Source: Leptolyngbya sp. Heron Island J (GTDB lineage: Bacteria; Cyanobacteriota; Cyanobacteriia; Phormidesmidales; Phormidesmidaceae). From it: a stretch of DNA of 64,000 nucleotides. The position numbers and the translations under genes are program-made. Positions 50,929-59,928 of the stretch are shown here, piece after piece (positions within the stretch are counted from its first letter, which is position 1; each line of letters starts with the position of its first letter). Under the pieces are notes generated by a model that had not been told where the DNA came from, did no database searches, and worked only from the letters and a program-made list of their open reading frames with translations. Location: assembly GCF_000482245.1 (NCBI RefSeq), contig NZ_AWNH01000053.1:1-64000 (forward strand). Direction: 5' to 3'.

Positions 50929-53424
50929 TTACCCAAAAAGATTTTCGTCTTCAACAAAAGGCAGGAATAAACTTTCTTCTATACTAATACGTGTTTGCTG
51001 ACTGACTCCGCCTTCAATTCTAATCAATTTAACCAGGAAATTGTTAGCAGAACAGTAACCATCTAATCTTCTTCTCTTTTCTAGAGAAAAATCCCAGTTG
51101 TGGCCTATATTATGATATTCAATCATCACTTTTCGAAAATCATTGGTCCAATTTACCCCATTGATCTTCCACCATCTTGAAAAAGACAGCCAATCACCTG
51201 AATTTGGAAGCATTGTTCGAAGTCTTTGAATATTCAAAATTGAATCAGGAACATAAGAGTAAACTTTTGCCCGACTTAATACATAATTAAGACAATAATC
51301 AAGATTGCGCGCCATTGCACGATCAGTATCACGGCTTATGTTAGAAGCATCACCAAGTGCACGTGCACGACTAAGAATGCGAGCTAACGAGCGATCAAAA
51401 TTGAGATTCAGATTACTTTCAATAGATTTCTCAAGCGTATCATCAAAACTGTAAGCAAGACTGTAATCGCTGTCTAGCGCATATGCAACATCAAATCCCT
51501 GATCAAGAATAAGGTTGAGATTATGCTTTCGGGCACGAGCACGAACGTTAGCACGCATCACACTACTATCACAAGACAGATCGTATGCTAGGGAATAGTA
51601 AAAAGCACGTATTGAAGAAACCTTACATTTAGTTGTTATTGATGCTGTTTTTTGAAAAAGCCATTGTAGAAAATCTTGCAGTCTTGAATCAGACGCTATT
51701 GATTGGTCGACGGCATTTTTGAGACACCACAGGAGTCGATCTGCATGCTGCTGAGATTTCACTAGCTGGACAATTACCTCTTGCCATTGGGGACTCGAAA
51801 CCTTATTAGCAAGCTCCTGAGATGGTAATGTCAACAGCCACTGAACTGCAAAATGTTCTTGAAAGGTTAGATGAGAAAAAGACCATAGTTCATCAGCTCG
51901 CTCAACTAATAATCCATGTTGAGCCTCAATAGATTTCAATACTGACAAACCTTCTCTGTGATTATTTAGCTGTAAATGGCGCGCTATTTGAGAAGAAAGC
52001 CTTTTTTGTTCAAACAAAATCGAGTTTTCATCATTAAAAGTGAAGAATTTTCGAGCGGCTATCTCAACTAGTAGTTGTTCCTTATCTTCAAGGCTCAGTT
52101 CTCGATATGTTTCAGTGCCAATTTCCCAATCACTTATCTGTTTCTGACTATTCCACCTATTTAACAATAACCTTATACCTTTCTCATAAATCTCACTTCT
52201 ATTAGACGGCATTTTGCCTTCATCTAGAAATACTAAACACATAAGATTTAATAGTATTGGCGTTCCTGTCAGTTCTCTAAGAGATGGCTTGCTATAAATA
52301 GCATTCTTGAATCTGTTAAATTCCTCTTCAACTTTATTTTGGGATAACCCACTTGTTCGAAACCAGTTTTGCACAAATTTATCTACTTGTTGGATAGTAA
52401 AGTCAGCGACTTCAACCGAAGTAAAGCCATCTGGAATTACTTTAATAATTTGAGTGCGGCACGTTAGTATAAATCGATTGTCAGGAAAATCAAGTGAAAT
52501 TTTACGGAGCTGCTCTTGTACATTCTGGCGAAGCTGATTGGTTGGAACTTCATCAAGGCCATCCATGAATATTATGAGCTTACTCTTTTTAAGAAGATGT
52601 TTGACATGTTTCATCAAACCATCTACTTCCTGTTGTAAATCATCAATTTCTCTATGCTTTTCTAAATCTAGTCTTTGATCCTTTAACTTTGAAATTTTAT
52701 TCAAGCAATCTTCTGCTTGTTTCCAATTTGCTAAACCTAACTCTTTATCAATTGCAACTAATAAGTCCCAAGCTTCGTCCCTAATTCTGCGAAGCTCAAT
52801 GAGGACAACAACTAATCCTGGTTGAAATTTTTGATTGCACCAGTCAACGGCTAACCGTTTAAGAAATGTCGTCTTGCCAGAACCTGGCTTGCCAAGTATT
52901 ACTAACTTATTCTTAGCATTTGCGATTTCTAAACCTGGATTTCGTTTGAGACGCTTACCCAACGCTAATCGATCATTTTCAATATCGAAGGAATCAAGAA
53001 GACTCTGAGATGAATTAAAATACTTATTCTCTGGTTTTGCTAATAACCATACATCCACATAGAGTTGTTCAACATCAATTTCTTCTCCATTCAGCAAACG
53101 CATACGTGTATGTTGTTGCCGCACTTTTTGTTGACAGTGGTTTTGTACTCGGCGTATTAAATCTTGACTCTTTTGAGAAGAAGCTAAATCAGAGCTGGTG
53201 TTTTGTTTATCAGATGCATTGGATTCTGCCAATACATTATGCCAATCAACTGCCAAGAGTTTGCATAAGCTCACAAAATTTATGTCTCTAATATTTTTGC
53301 AAGAGCTAAACTTTTTAACTGTCGAAATTGAGAAACCACTTTCTTCAGCTAACTTATGCAAGGTCCATGACCTTTCAGTCAGAGCGCGGTCGACACATTG
53401 CTTACCTTCCTCAGAAAGTTGCAT
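50929..53424 (-). CDS. XRE-NACHT STAND NTPase (probable defence protein)
   Basis: 831 residues. The N-terminus is a Cro/XRE-like helix-turn-helix (about 8-60: SWTLHKLAEESGFSISTVKK), then a linker. The NACHT NTPase follows, with Walker A ILGKPGSGKTTFLKR (about 176-190), Walker B KLIIFMDGLDEVP (281-293), ILTCRTQ as sensor, and a winged-helix-like FSHLTFQEHFAVQWL. The C-terminal ~250 residues have repeating SLAYS/LARIL/ALDS-type patterns and no known domain, likely the sensor. NACHT proteins of bacteria (bNACHT) protect against phages. The DNA is visibly more AT-rich than its neighbours and pseudogenes flank it, suggesting transfer. No separate effector domain is visible. Confidence 0.88.
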   Translation of the reverse strand: MQLSEEGKQCVDRALTERSWTLHKLAEESGFSISTVKKFSSCKNIRDINFVSLCKLLAVDWHNVLAESNASDKQNTSSDLASSQKSQDLIRRVQNHCQQKVRQQHTRMRLLNGEEIDVEQLYVDVWLLAKPENKYFNSSQSLLDSFDIENDRLALGKRLKRNPGLEIANAKNKLVILGKPGSGKTTFLKRLAVDWCNQKFQPGLVVVLIELRRIRDEAWDLLVAIDKELGLANWKQAEDCLNKISKLKDQRLDLEKHREIDDLQQEVDGLMKHVKHLLKKSKLIIFMDGLDEVPTNQLRQNVQEQLRKISLDFPDNRFILTCRTQIIKVIPDGFTSVEVADFTIQQVDKFVQNWFRTSGLSQNKVEEEFNRFKNAIYSKPSLRELTGTPILLNLMCLVFLDEGKMPSNRSEIYEKGIRLLLNRWNSQKQISDWEIGTETYRELSLEDKEQLLVEIAARKFFTFNDENSILFEQKRLSSQIARHLQLNNHREGLSVLKSIEAQHGLLVERADELWSFSHLTFQEHFAVQWLLTLPSQELANKVSSPQWQEVIVQLVKSQQHADRLLWCLKNAVDQSIASDSRLQDFLQWLFQKTASITTKCKVSSIRAFYYSLAYDLSCDSSVMRANVRARARKHNLNLILDQGFDVAYALDSDYSLAYSFDDTLEKSIESNLNLNFDRSLARILSRARALGDASNISRDTDRAMARNLDYCLNYVLSRAKVYSYVPDSILNIQRLRTMLPNSGDWLSFSRWWKINGVNWTNDFRKVMIEYHNIGHNWDFSLEKRRRLDGYCSANNFLVKLIRIEGGVSQQTRISIEESLFLPFVEDENLFG

Positions 53425-53621
53425 TACTTATAAGTCTTATCTCTTCTCAAATTATATTTCATGCAGCTCTAGAACAGTCCAAACTAATACCCAACTTGTA
53501 CTGAATACTGAACTCGTACCTAAAGCGTACCAGGAATGCCTGAAAGTTGCACTGCTCAACCACTGAACTTATCAGTCAACTTAGAGATGATAGCAATGTC
53601 ACCTCTTAAAGCCACTAACTC

Positions 53622-53819
53622 ATGAAAAAAACTGTATTCAATGCTACTTTTAGCATCACTCTTGTGGCTGCTATTACTAGCCTGTATGTAGCGATATTGC
53701 AAAAGCCAACCACCTTGCAAAATCAGATTGGCGATATCGCTCATACAATAACCACAACTGGCATCACTGTCATGTTTAATATGCTTGAGAAAAAGCAAAA
53801 CGATGCCGAAAATCGTTAA
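53622..53819 (+). CDS. Small membrane protein, divergent from the NACHT gene
   Basis: 65 residues. One N-terminal hydrophobic segment (FSITLVAAITSLYVAILQ) is followed by a polar tail (TITTTGITVMFNMLEKKQND). No strong ribosome-binding site is seen. It could be a minor membrane partner of the NACHT protein or an unrelated small protein. No family is recognised. Confidence 0.45.
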   Translation: MKKTVFNATFSITLVAAITSLYVAILQKPTTLQNQIGDIAHTITTTGITVMFNMLEKKQNDAENR

Positions 53820-53932
53820 TTACAGAGCTTAGCTATCTCAATTAGCTAAGCCCTATGAATTTGACGGATTACGCAAATAATTGCTTATCTAGTATACATA
53901 AGCCAAATTATCCGACTAAACTTGGTACTCTG

Positions 53933-54172
53933 TTAATCGACTCTGACTCGTTTGGTCAAAATTGCCATGACCTCATTGGGTCGCCCGGTGGGTAATGGCT
54001 TACTCCAATCATTGGGTTCGGCGTAGTTGAGTTTGTGCAGCAGCGTAATGGTGTTGCGCACGGCGGTCAGGGTACCAAATAACGTATGGCGAACTATCTC
54101 AAATTGGTGCTCTGGTAAAGGAGCAGGCTGCGCTTTCGACACTTCGGTGCCAGTGGACTGTTCTTGAAACAT
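53933..54172 (-). CDS. Small hypothetical protein
   Basis: 79 residues, soluble, with a helical centre (FEIVRHTLFGTLTAVRNTITLLHKL) and a basic C-terminus. GGAG lies nine bases before ATG 54172, a good ribosome-binding site. I do not recognise a family. Its 5' leader is rich in inverted repeats (see the next entry). Confidence 0.6.
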   Translation of the reverse strand: MFQEQSTGTEVSKAQPAPLPEHQFEIVRHTLFGTLTAVRNTITLLHKLNYAEPNDWSKPLPTGRPNEVMAILTKRVRVD

Positions 54173-54582
54173 GGATTCTGATCTCCAAAACGTAGCGTTT
54201 GCGAAGGAAACCAGAACCGAATGCCTTAGCGAACCGCACGAGATGTATGCACACCGGGGATGCTAAGGCATAATAACCAGAGCCCGCAGTTGGCAGTAGC
54301 AGCTGTGGGTCAGCTGTCGGTTAGGTGGTGACGCACCTGCCGACAGTGCCAGGCATTCAGTTCTGTAGTAGAGCCGCAAAGCGGCTTGCGAGAAACTATA
54401 AATCTCTTTTAGACCCCAGTCAAGATACAGATTGTTACAACCGCTGACAGGAGTTTACTCTTCTCCAGAAAATACTGCACCCAAACAATTCAGCCATGAT
54501 CACGAGAACCCATCAAATATTCTTGATGCATTGAACCAGTCTCATGGATTCGGGAGACTATACAAATTCTGACTAATCTACC
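54173..54582 (-). other. Inverted-repeat-rich non-coding region (possible structured leader)
   Basis: About 410 bp without a supported gene. ATGCCTTAGC (54221-54230) is inverted at 54262-54271. A two-tier hairpin has outer arms CTGTCGG (54314-54320) and CCGACAG (54340-54346), with an inner AGGTG/CACCT stem. AGCCGC/GCGGCT (54372-54386) has a 3-base loop. These lie upstream of the 79-residue gene on the minus strand, so they could be a structured 5' leader or a small RNA. I match no known family. Confidence 0.4.
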
Positions 54583-55074
54583 CTACACAAGATTGTTGTC
54601 CATGCTGTCTACCTCCTCTACAGATAACCCCACTATTTCAGCAATATCAGCCGTATCCATCCCCGACTGTCGCAAATTCCTCACCACCTGTCGCAGCCGT
54701 GCCTCTGCCTCATCCGCCCTTTCTATACCGCTGCGCTTCCAATTCCGTGTCTGTCAGCAGCCAGTTACCCGAACCATCACACCACCGCAACCAGCCATGG
54801 TCAATCCCCTCAAACGTCCCGGTCCAAACACCCAATCCCAGCTCTAATTCCGGTATCCATAGCGCGGCTGAGTATCCTTCACCACCTGCTCCTCATACCG
54901 TGCTCCCGCCAGCCGAAAGAACCTAATCACACCCGTGTAACGGCTAAACACCACATAGCTATTACGCAAATCCTTGCCACCGTGGAATGGCAAAGGGGGC
55001 TGCTGGTCCACGGGCAACAAATTCAAGGGGAAGAACATTGGTGCGCCGGGTTGCCTGACAGAGAAACGCGGCAA
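54583..55074 (-). pseudogene. Uma2-family remnant, 3' part, with two frameshifts
   Basis: Three minus-strand frames read in sequence: SYVVFSRYTGVIRFFRLAG to DTQPRY, then IPELELGLGVWTGTFEGIDH, GWLRWCDGSGNWLLTDTELE, then ERADEAEARLRQVVRNLRQS and GMDTADIAEIVGLSVEEVDS. Together they form the C-terminal region of long Uma2-family proteins, but the frame shifts twice (near 54855 and near 54712). A TAG stop at 54585-54583 ends it. The 5' half is missing. Confidence 0.78.
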
Positions 55075-55345
55075 TTTCTCCTCGGGTGGCCAGGAGTTGC
55101 GATCTCAACTCCTGCACATCAGGATAATTCACAACCACCCGCCCAATCGCCACATCCGCAAGCGCCTGTTGGGGATACTCAGGAATCTCATCAGCATCCT
55201 GAAAGTATTGACTGAGGAGCTGCTCTGGCTCTGGTGCCGTAAAATCAGTAGCCCGTCGTAGTACCAGTAATGCTTCTAGGCGAGTAATTGAATTATTCGG
55301 GCGAAACACAAGCAACAAAACGAGCATAGGTCGATAACATGACAA
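55050..55345 (-). pseudogene. SLH-domain-like remnant
   Basis: The minus-strand frame (54962-55345) contains ITRLEALLVLRRATDF, YFQDADEIPEYPQQALADVA and LRSQLLATRGEIAAFLCQA. This is the order of motifs in cyanobacterial S-layer-homology domains (TR-E--A-L----, F-D---IP----). No start region or signal peptide is present, and it runs directly into the Uma2 remnant. It appears to be a junction of two broken genes. Confidence 0.6.
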
Positions 55346-55443
55346 TCCCTGGCAGCGCAGGCTATCGAGATGCTCAAAGTTTACCGTGCTCAGCTCTTGA
55401 GCAAACGCACACTCAAAATAGCTTATTGTTGTTATCCATCACC

Positions 55444-56061
55444 CTACACAGCTACTAGATTTTGTTCGCAAAACTCAAAAAAGACTCGCAAACGTCCTAA
55501 CAGCATTGGCATATCTCCCACACCGGTCAATAACGACTCACTCACTTCACCGTTAATGGATAATCGATAAAACTTCCAACCCTCACCGTTGGTGACAATA
55601 CCATAGATATCAAACTGTCGGCCTTGCTGCTGATTAATCCACTGACATGCTTTCATCTCCACTAAACACTGAGCTGCCCCCTGCTCAAAGTCATCTTTTT
55701 TAGCTTCAATGACACAACCGTAGGGTGTTTCCAGATATGCCCGTCGTTCAGCGATCAAATAGTCAGCATTGCCACAGACGTCTTCTCCCTCAAGATACGC
55801 CCCTTTCCAAATCTTAAGCCGTGGCACATCCTCTAAACCTTCTTCGCAGATGGCATCAATCAATAAGGTTTTAGATACCTCTAGACTTTCTAAGTCAAAT
55901 CGCTGCAGCCGCTCTAACCGCTGCTGAAAAAAATCACTGATTGGCAATGGCTCTGCCTCAATGGTCCAGCGCTTCAGCTCAGTAATCCCCAAGTATTTAA
56001 AGGCTTGTTTGTAGGTGAAGCTAGAAAAGCTTTTTTTTCGGCCTTGGATCGCTTGGGACAT
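55444..56061 (-). CDS. PD-(D/E)XK-like conserved hypothetical protein
   Basis: 205 residues. A central segment has the pattern of a PD-(D/E)XK nuclease core: GNADYLIAERRAYLETPYGC, then VIEAKKDDFEQGAAQC (Glu-x-Lys, with an upstream Asp). The N-terminus is helical (FTYKQAFKYLGITELKRW) and the C-terminus reads VTNGEGWKFYRL. I know similar cyanobacterial hypotheticals but no proven function. It could be a solitary nuclease, or a restriction-like or defence component. It lies at the right end of the accessory island. ATG 56061 is the start used. Confidence 0.72.
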   Translation of the reverse strand: MSQAIQGRKKSFSSFTYKQAFKYLGITELKRWTIEAEPLPISDFFQQRLERLQRFDLESLEVSKTLLIDAICEEGLEDVPRLKIWKGAYLEGEDVCGNADYLIAERRAYLETPYGCVIEAKKDDFEQGAAQCLVEMKACQWINQQQGRQFDIYGIVTNGEGWKFYRLSINGEVSESLLTGVGDMPMLLGRLRVFFEFCEQNLVAV

Positions 56062-56160
56062 GGCTGGTATTCAGTAAGCTATCTCTATTATGGCAGTCGT
56101 TTCAGATTCAGGCTTTACTGGGGCAAAATCAATGATAATCACTGTGCTGAGATAGATGCT

Positions 56161-56196
56161 AAAGGCTCGAAGGACAATATTGTCCTTCGAGCCTTT
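56161..56196 (-). terminator. Perfect 36-bp palindromic terminator
   Basis: AAAGGCTCGAAGGACAAT followed by its exact complement. The ends are AAA and TTT, so on either strand a GC-rich stem is followed by a short T-run. It lies 55 bp after the stop of the 689-residue gene. Confidence 0.75.
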
Positions 56197-56250
56197 AAGA
56201 AGAGAGTTAACAATTAACCAACAAGCTAATGGCTAATCTCTGACTTTTAC

Positions 56251-58320
56251 CTAGTTAACGCGGCAATTTTCCACGATGGCCTGAGTCGCCTTTTGTACCT
56301 CAAGTGCCCAGTCTTCACCAGCTTGTAGAGCCTTTTCTGAAGTCTCTAGCGCCTGATAGAACAACTGCCAGCCAGCCTTCTCACGCTCATAGGTTTGCTG
56401 CAGTTCGCTGGGCTCTCCTTGGATAAAGTCGAGACCTTCCTGCAACTGGAAAACACCTGTATTGATAAACTCGGTGGCTTCGTCTGACTTACCGGCATTA
56501 AATAGATGCGCCACTTTGAGCGCAAATCTCAACATGGCCACTGTGATGGGGAGTCGAGACACAAAACAACCCGTAAACGGATCAATGTCGGCCTTAATGC
56601 TGTCTGTCGCTTCGGGCAGCACGTCAGCATATTTAGAGAACAACAGAATTCGGAGATAATCTCCTACCTGCTTACCCACCTTCGCCATGGCAATGGCTTC
56701 TTGGGCAAAACCCTCCTTGTCATGGCGCATGATTAAACCAGAGGCATGGGCATACCCCAAGTTCGGCTGCTGGCCACGGGCCGACAGAATGTAAGCCTGG
56801 TCTTCCGCACGACCAATAAAGCTAGGCGTAAAGGTTTGATAGCGGCGTAGGGTATCCACCAAGATACCGTTGGTACCACCGGTAACGTGAATACGCTGAA
56901 TCGCCTTAGTTTCTCCATCAAAGTCAGTACCCACTTCATAGCGAGTCATCATTTCTGCCTCTGTGGATAGGGCCTGGGGTAGCTTGCTAAAGAACACATC
57001 CTCATCAGGGGCAAGACTACTCCCCGGAAAGGTAACATCTGGTGTGAATACGCCTTTGTGGATATCACGCTGATTGACTAATGCGCCAGCAATCATACCC
57101 AGCTCAATCGGCTGACCGGCAGCATCTTTGCCAGTGGCACCCCACAGCGGAGTTTTCAAATGACCAAAGGCCGTTGCCCCTGTTTGCTCCAGCAGCTCAG
57201 CCTGGGGAAAGACCTGGTCTAGGTCAATCTTAAAGGTGGCTTTGATCTCAGGATCCACCAGTGAATTCCAAAGAGCAGAAATTGCTTTTAGGAAGCTATA
57301 GTGCCGTCCGTAACGACCATCCACACCAAATACGGAGAGCATTTCCTTAGCATCAGCCCTCGGAGAAGAGTGCTCTAAGACAGGCAGCAATACCTGATCG
57401 ATCAGCTTATTGGTATCTGTCTCAGTGAAGGCAAAAATATTGAGCTGATCCAACGGCTCACTAGCCGCCAGCACCTGCTTGAGATAGCTCTTACCCAACG
57501 TTTGCAAGCGCTCATGGGTTACCGACACCGACAGCACACAGTTCACCTTGTCAGTACTGCCGGATTGTTGATTCTCAAACTCGACGGCATGATTCAGGTG
57601 CTGGAGGCCATAGAGGATTTCGTTGCTCTCCGCTGCCACACCGATGGGAATGGGGTGGTCATACCAGTAAAGCTGAGGATCGTCCGCAGCATCTGCCAGC
57701 TCAGCTTGGAAGTCTGCATCAAATCCAGATAGATCCGCTGAGCCCAAAGGCATCGTCAACAGAGCGTTTGACGTAAATAAAACTTGCTTAGCAGGGTTCT
57801 CGATTGGGTTGGAGTTGAGCTGGTCAATGGCAACCGTACGCTTTTCACGTAATGCCGTCACGCGCTCAGCTTCCTGCCCCCAAATGCCAGTACCTTCGGG
57901 AAATAATACGGACCACAGGGCATTGGCTACCGCTACCTCATCGCCAGCAGCACCTTCGAGTGTCGCGGCCATCTGCTCTAACTTGGCTTTTAGTTCAGCA
58001 TCTTGCTCGCAGACTTGCTCGAGTTCTTGGGAAATTAGCTGGGCACTTTGGGCATAAAACTTAGCGGCTTTGCCCCAATCGGGTGATGTGGATAGTTTAT
58101 CTAAATAGGTTTGAGCTTCAGTAAAGCTGGGGTGCGCTTCCCCAGCCAAAATAATAAGGAATGCCGCATTAAGGCTTTGCAATAACGATGTTGCATCTTG
58201 GTCATCAGCTGCACCAGTTAGCTCTAGAGGCAAAATCGCTGCCGTCTCAGAAGACTGGGTTAGAAAACTCAGAATAGGATTGAGGGCTGTCATAAGTTTA
58301 GAAAAAACGTCTAGGGACAA
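56251..58320 (-). CDS. Large soluble protein of unknown function
   Basis: 689 residues with no signal or membrane segment. Three zones can be seen: a helical N-terminus (about 1-180), a middle zone (~180-520) and a helical C-terminus (~540-689). In the middle are YWYDHPIPIGV, IKATFKIDLDQVFPQ (a DxD-like motif) and FIGRAEDQAYIL (an ED motif), which recall GT-A glycosyltransferases. This is a weak inference, because the usual nucleotide-binding start is not evident. Monocistronic, ended by a strong palindrome. Confidence 0.7.
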   Translation of the reverse strand: MSLDVFSKLMTALNPILSFLTQSSETAAILPLELTGAADDQDATSLLQSLNAAFLIILAGEAHPSFTEAQTYLDKLSTSPDWGKAAKFYAQSAQLISQELEQVCEQDAELKAKLEQMAATLEGAAGDEVAVANALWSVLFPEGTGIWGQEAERVTALREKRTVAIDQLNSNPIENPAKQVLFTSNALLTMPLGSADLSGFDADFQAELADAADDPQLYWYDHPIPIGVAAESNEILYGLQHLNHAVEFENQQSGSTDKVNCVLSVSVTHERLQTLGKSYLKQVLAASEPLDQLNIFAFTETDTNKLIDQVLLPVLEHSSPRADAKEMLSVFGVDGRYGRHYSFLKAISALWNSLVDPEIKATFKIDLDQVFPQAELLEQTGATAFGHLKTPLWGATGKDAAGQPIELGMIAGALVNQRDIHKGVFTPDVTFPGSSLAPDEDVFFSKLPQALSTEAEMMTRYEVGTDFDGETKAIQRIHVTGGTNGILVDTLRRYQTFTPSFIGRAEDQAYILSARGQQPNLGYAHASGLIMRHDKEGFAQEAIAMAKVGKQVGDYLRILLFSKYADVLPEATDSIKADIDPFTGCFVSRLPITVAMLRFALKVAHLFNAGKSDEATEFINTGVFQLQEGLDFIQGEPSELQQTYEREKAGWQLFYQALETSEKALQAGEDWALEVQKATQAIVENCRVN

Positions 58321-58542
58321 CTCAGATGTTTAGCCGTTGCTGAGCGTCAGAAACGGCCATTTTGGGATGCACCCCTATAGTTTTATGCCAATCTGCCCTT
58401 CAGTATGGTGATGCGGACTTCAAATTAAGTCGAAGTTCTGCTGAAGTTTTTTTCTGCAGCTAAAAACTCATGACTTTAACAGGATTTCATGACGATCCGA
58501 CGTGGATCGTGGTTTATCTAGTTCCCACTGTCCATTGACACT

Positions 58543-58616
58543 TTATTCGCAGCGATCGCAAATCCCATACACCGTCACTTTATCCGCAGCGATCGCAAAC
58601 TCCATGCACCGTCACT
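58543..58616. repeat. 37-bp tandem duplication covering the perR 3' end
   Basis: Copies 58543-58579 and 58580-58616 are adjacent and differ at four positions. The right copy encodes the final VTVHGVCDRCG and stop of the Fur-family gene. The left copy, lying after the stop, would encode VTVYGICDRCE and a stop. Confidence 0.85.
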
Positions 58617-59002
58617 TCATAGCTATCGACGGTGAGTCCAGGCCGTAGCTGCGCCGTATCCAAACATTGAAATTGCTCCCAAGGAATATCCTCAATCGCA
58701 CCACACACTTTGCAGCGAAAATGATGGTGCTGCTCCACATTGGCATCATAGCGACACACGCCTTCCTCCAGGAGCACCTCGCGTACCAGCCCCACATCGC
58801 GCAACGCCTGTAGAGAGCTGTAGATCGTCGCCTGAGACGATCTGGGGACATCCTTATTTACATCGCCAAGAATTTGCTCAGCCGTCGGATGGTCAGTACG
58901 CGTAAGCAGGTTGGAATAGACCGCAAAGCGTTGAGGCGTAACTCGCAGCTGCTTTGATTTAAGTAGCTTGACAATTTTTTCTGTCTGCTGAGACATCACC
59001 AA
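58580..59002 (-). CDS. perR: Fur-family regulator, probable PerR
   Basis: 140 residues. Winged-helix DNA-binding domain LRVTPQRFAVYSNLLTRTDH; DVPRSSQATIYSSLQALRDVG. The dimerisation/metal domain has HHHF, CKVCG and a C-terminal CDRCG (a four-Cys structural zinc site). Placement divergent from a type II peroxiredoxin matches the Synechocystis slr1738 (perR)/sll1621 pair, so PerR rather than Fur is likely. PerR represses peroxide-defence genes and is released by iron-catalysed oxidation of His. Its C-terminal coding end is duplicated downstream. ATG 58996 is an alternative start. Confidence 0.87.
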   Translation of the reverse strand: MVMSQQTEKIVKLLKSKQLRVTPQRFAVYSNLLTRTDHPTAEQILGDVNKDVPRSSQATIYSSLQALRDVGLVREVLLEEGVCRYDANVEQHHHFRCKVCGAIEDIPWEQFQCLDTAQLRPGLTVDSYEVTVHGVCDRCG

Positions 59003-59135
59003 GGAACCGATATTTATTCAATGCAACTACAACCAAGGGCATTCAGGGATACAAGTAGCACGTACTTCTGAAGCCTATAGTGCAAGCATAACACTAGTAT
59101 ATTAGCATTCACATTATATATGACCCATTTAAATC

Positions 59136-59150
59136 TCAGAATAATTCTGA
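59136..59150. promoter_or_regulatory. Perfect 7-1-7 PerR-box-like palindrome
   Basis: TCAGAAT A ATTCTGA, a perfect 7-1-7 inverted repeat of the form bound by Fur/PerR proteins. It lies between divergent perR and peroxiredoxin genes, where an autoregulatory PerR site is expected. Confidence 0.75.
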
Positions 59151-59170
59151 AATGTTGATATTTTTTCAAA

Positions 59171-59185
59171 TAAGAACTATTCTGA
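59171..59185. promoter_or_regulatory. Second, degenerate PerR-box-like repeat
   Basis: TAAGAAC T ATTCTGA. The right half equals the right half of the perfect box and the left half pairs at five of seven positions. Its centre is 35 bp from the first box. Confidence 0.5.
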
Positions 59186-59294
59186 TTTAGTAAGCAACCA
59201 CCCATGTGAAATCTGCCGTGTGTTCAATGCGAACTGGCACTCACCAGCGGTATGGTTTTACTGACTGATCCACCTACAACTACAGGAAATTATC

Positions 59295-59867
59295 ATGGCT
59301 GTTATCGAAAAAGTACCCAGCGTTGTTTTCAAAACTCGTGTCCGTGATGAGTCCGTTGAAGGTCCCAACCCCTATCGTTGGCAAGATACAACAACTGAAG
59401 ACATTTTTACTGGAAAGAAAATCGTTCTGTTCTCTCTTCCTGGTGCATTTACTCCCACCTGCTCTTCTAACCACTTACCCCGCTACGAAGAGCTTTTCGA
59501 TGAAATGAAGGCTCTGGGCGTAGACGAAGTTTACTGCCTATCTGTGAATGATGCATTTGTTATGTTCCAGTGGGGCAAACAGCAGGGTGCACAGAACGTG
59601 AAGCTGCTACCCGATGGCAACGGCGAATTTAGTCGCAAAATGGGGATGCTGGTGGACAAGTCTAACCTAGGCTTTGGCATGCGTTCCTGGCGCTATTCCA
59701 TGGTGGTCAACGACATGACCATCGAGAAAATGTTTGTTGAGCCTGACTTTGGCGACAACTGCCCCACTGACCCCTTTGAGGTTTCTGACGCAGACACTAT
59801 GCTGGCTTACCTCAAGGGCACTGAGGCTCCTGGTGTTTCTCAGCCTCGTAAAGAGTTTGTTGGCTAG
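59295..59867 (+). CDS. Type II (PrxV-like) peroxiredoxin
   Basis: 190-residue thiol peroxidase that reduces hydrogen and alkyl peroxides. The peroxidatic Cys is in [18 protein letters not shown] (Cys56). A start with AGGAAA upstream is clear. Sequence order fits the AhpC/TSA 'redoxin' type II family, like Synechocystis sll1621. It is divergent from perR, with PerR-box-like sites between, so peroxide induction is expected. Confidence 0.93.
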   Translation: MAVIEKVPSVVFKTRVRDESVEGPNPYRWQDTTTEDIFTGKKIVLFSLPGAFTPTCSSNHLPRYEELFDEMKALGVDEVYCLSVNDAFVMFQWGKQQGAQNVKLLPDGNGEFSRKMGMLVDKSNLGFGMRSWRYSMVVNDMTIEKMFVEPDFGDNCPTDPFEVSDADTMLAYLKGTEAPGVSQPRKEFVG

Positions 59868-59928
59868 GGTCAACTCAGACTCGACACTTAGGAATGAGGA
59901 TTCAATTAGGTTCTATCTTTTGCCGTAC

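Larger units (their letters stand above)
59003..59294. other. perR-prx intergenic region
   Basis: 292 AT-rich bases between divergent genes. Contains the two PerR-box-like repeats listed below. No other feature is recognised. Confidence 0.5.

Noticed and set aside
54593-54926. Plus-strand frames of 84 and 75 codons in the Uma2 remnant
   Set aside because: The minus strand carries clear Uma2 C-terminal sequence through the same region; the plus-strand frames are shadows.
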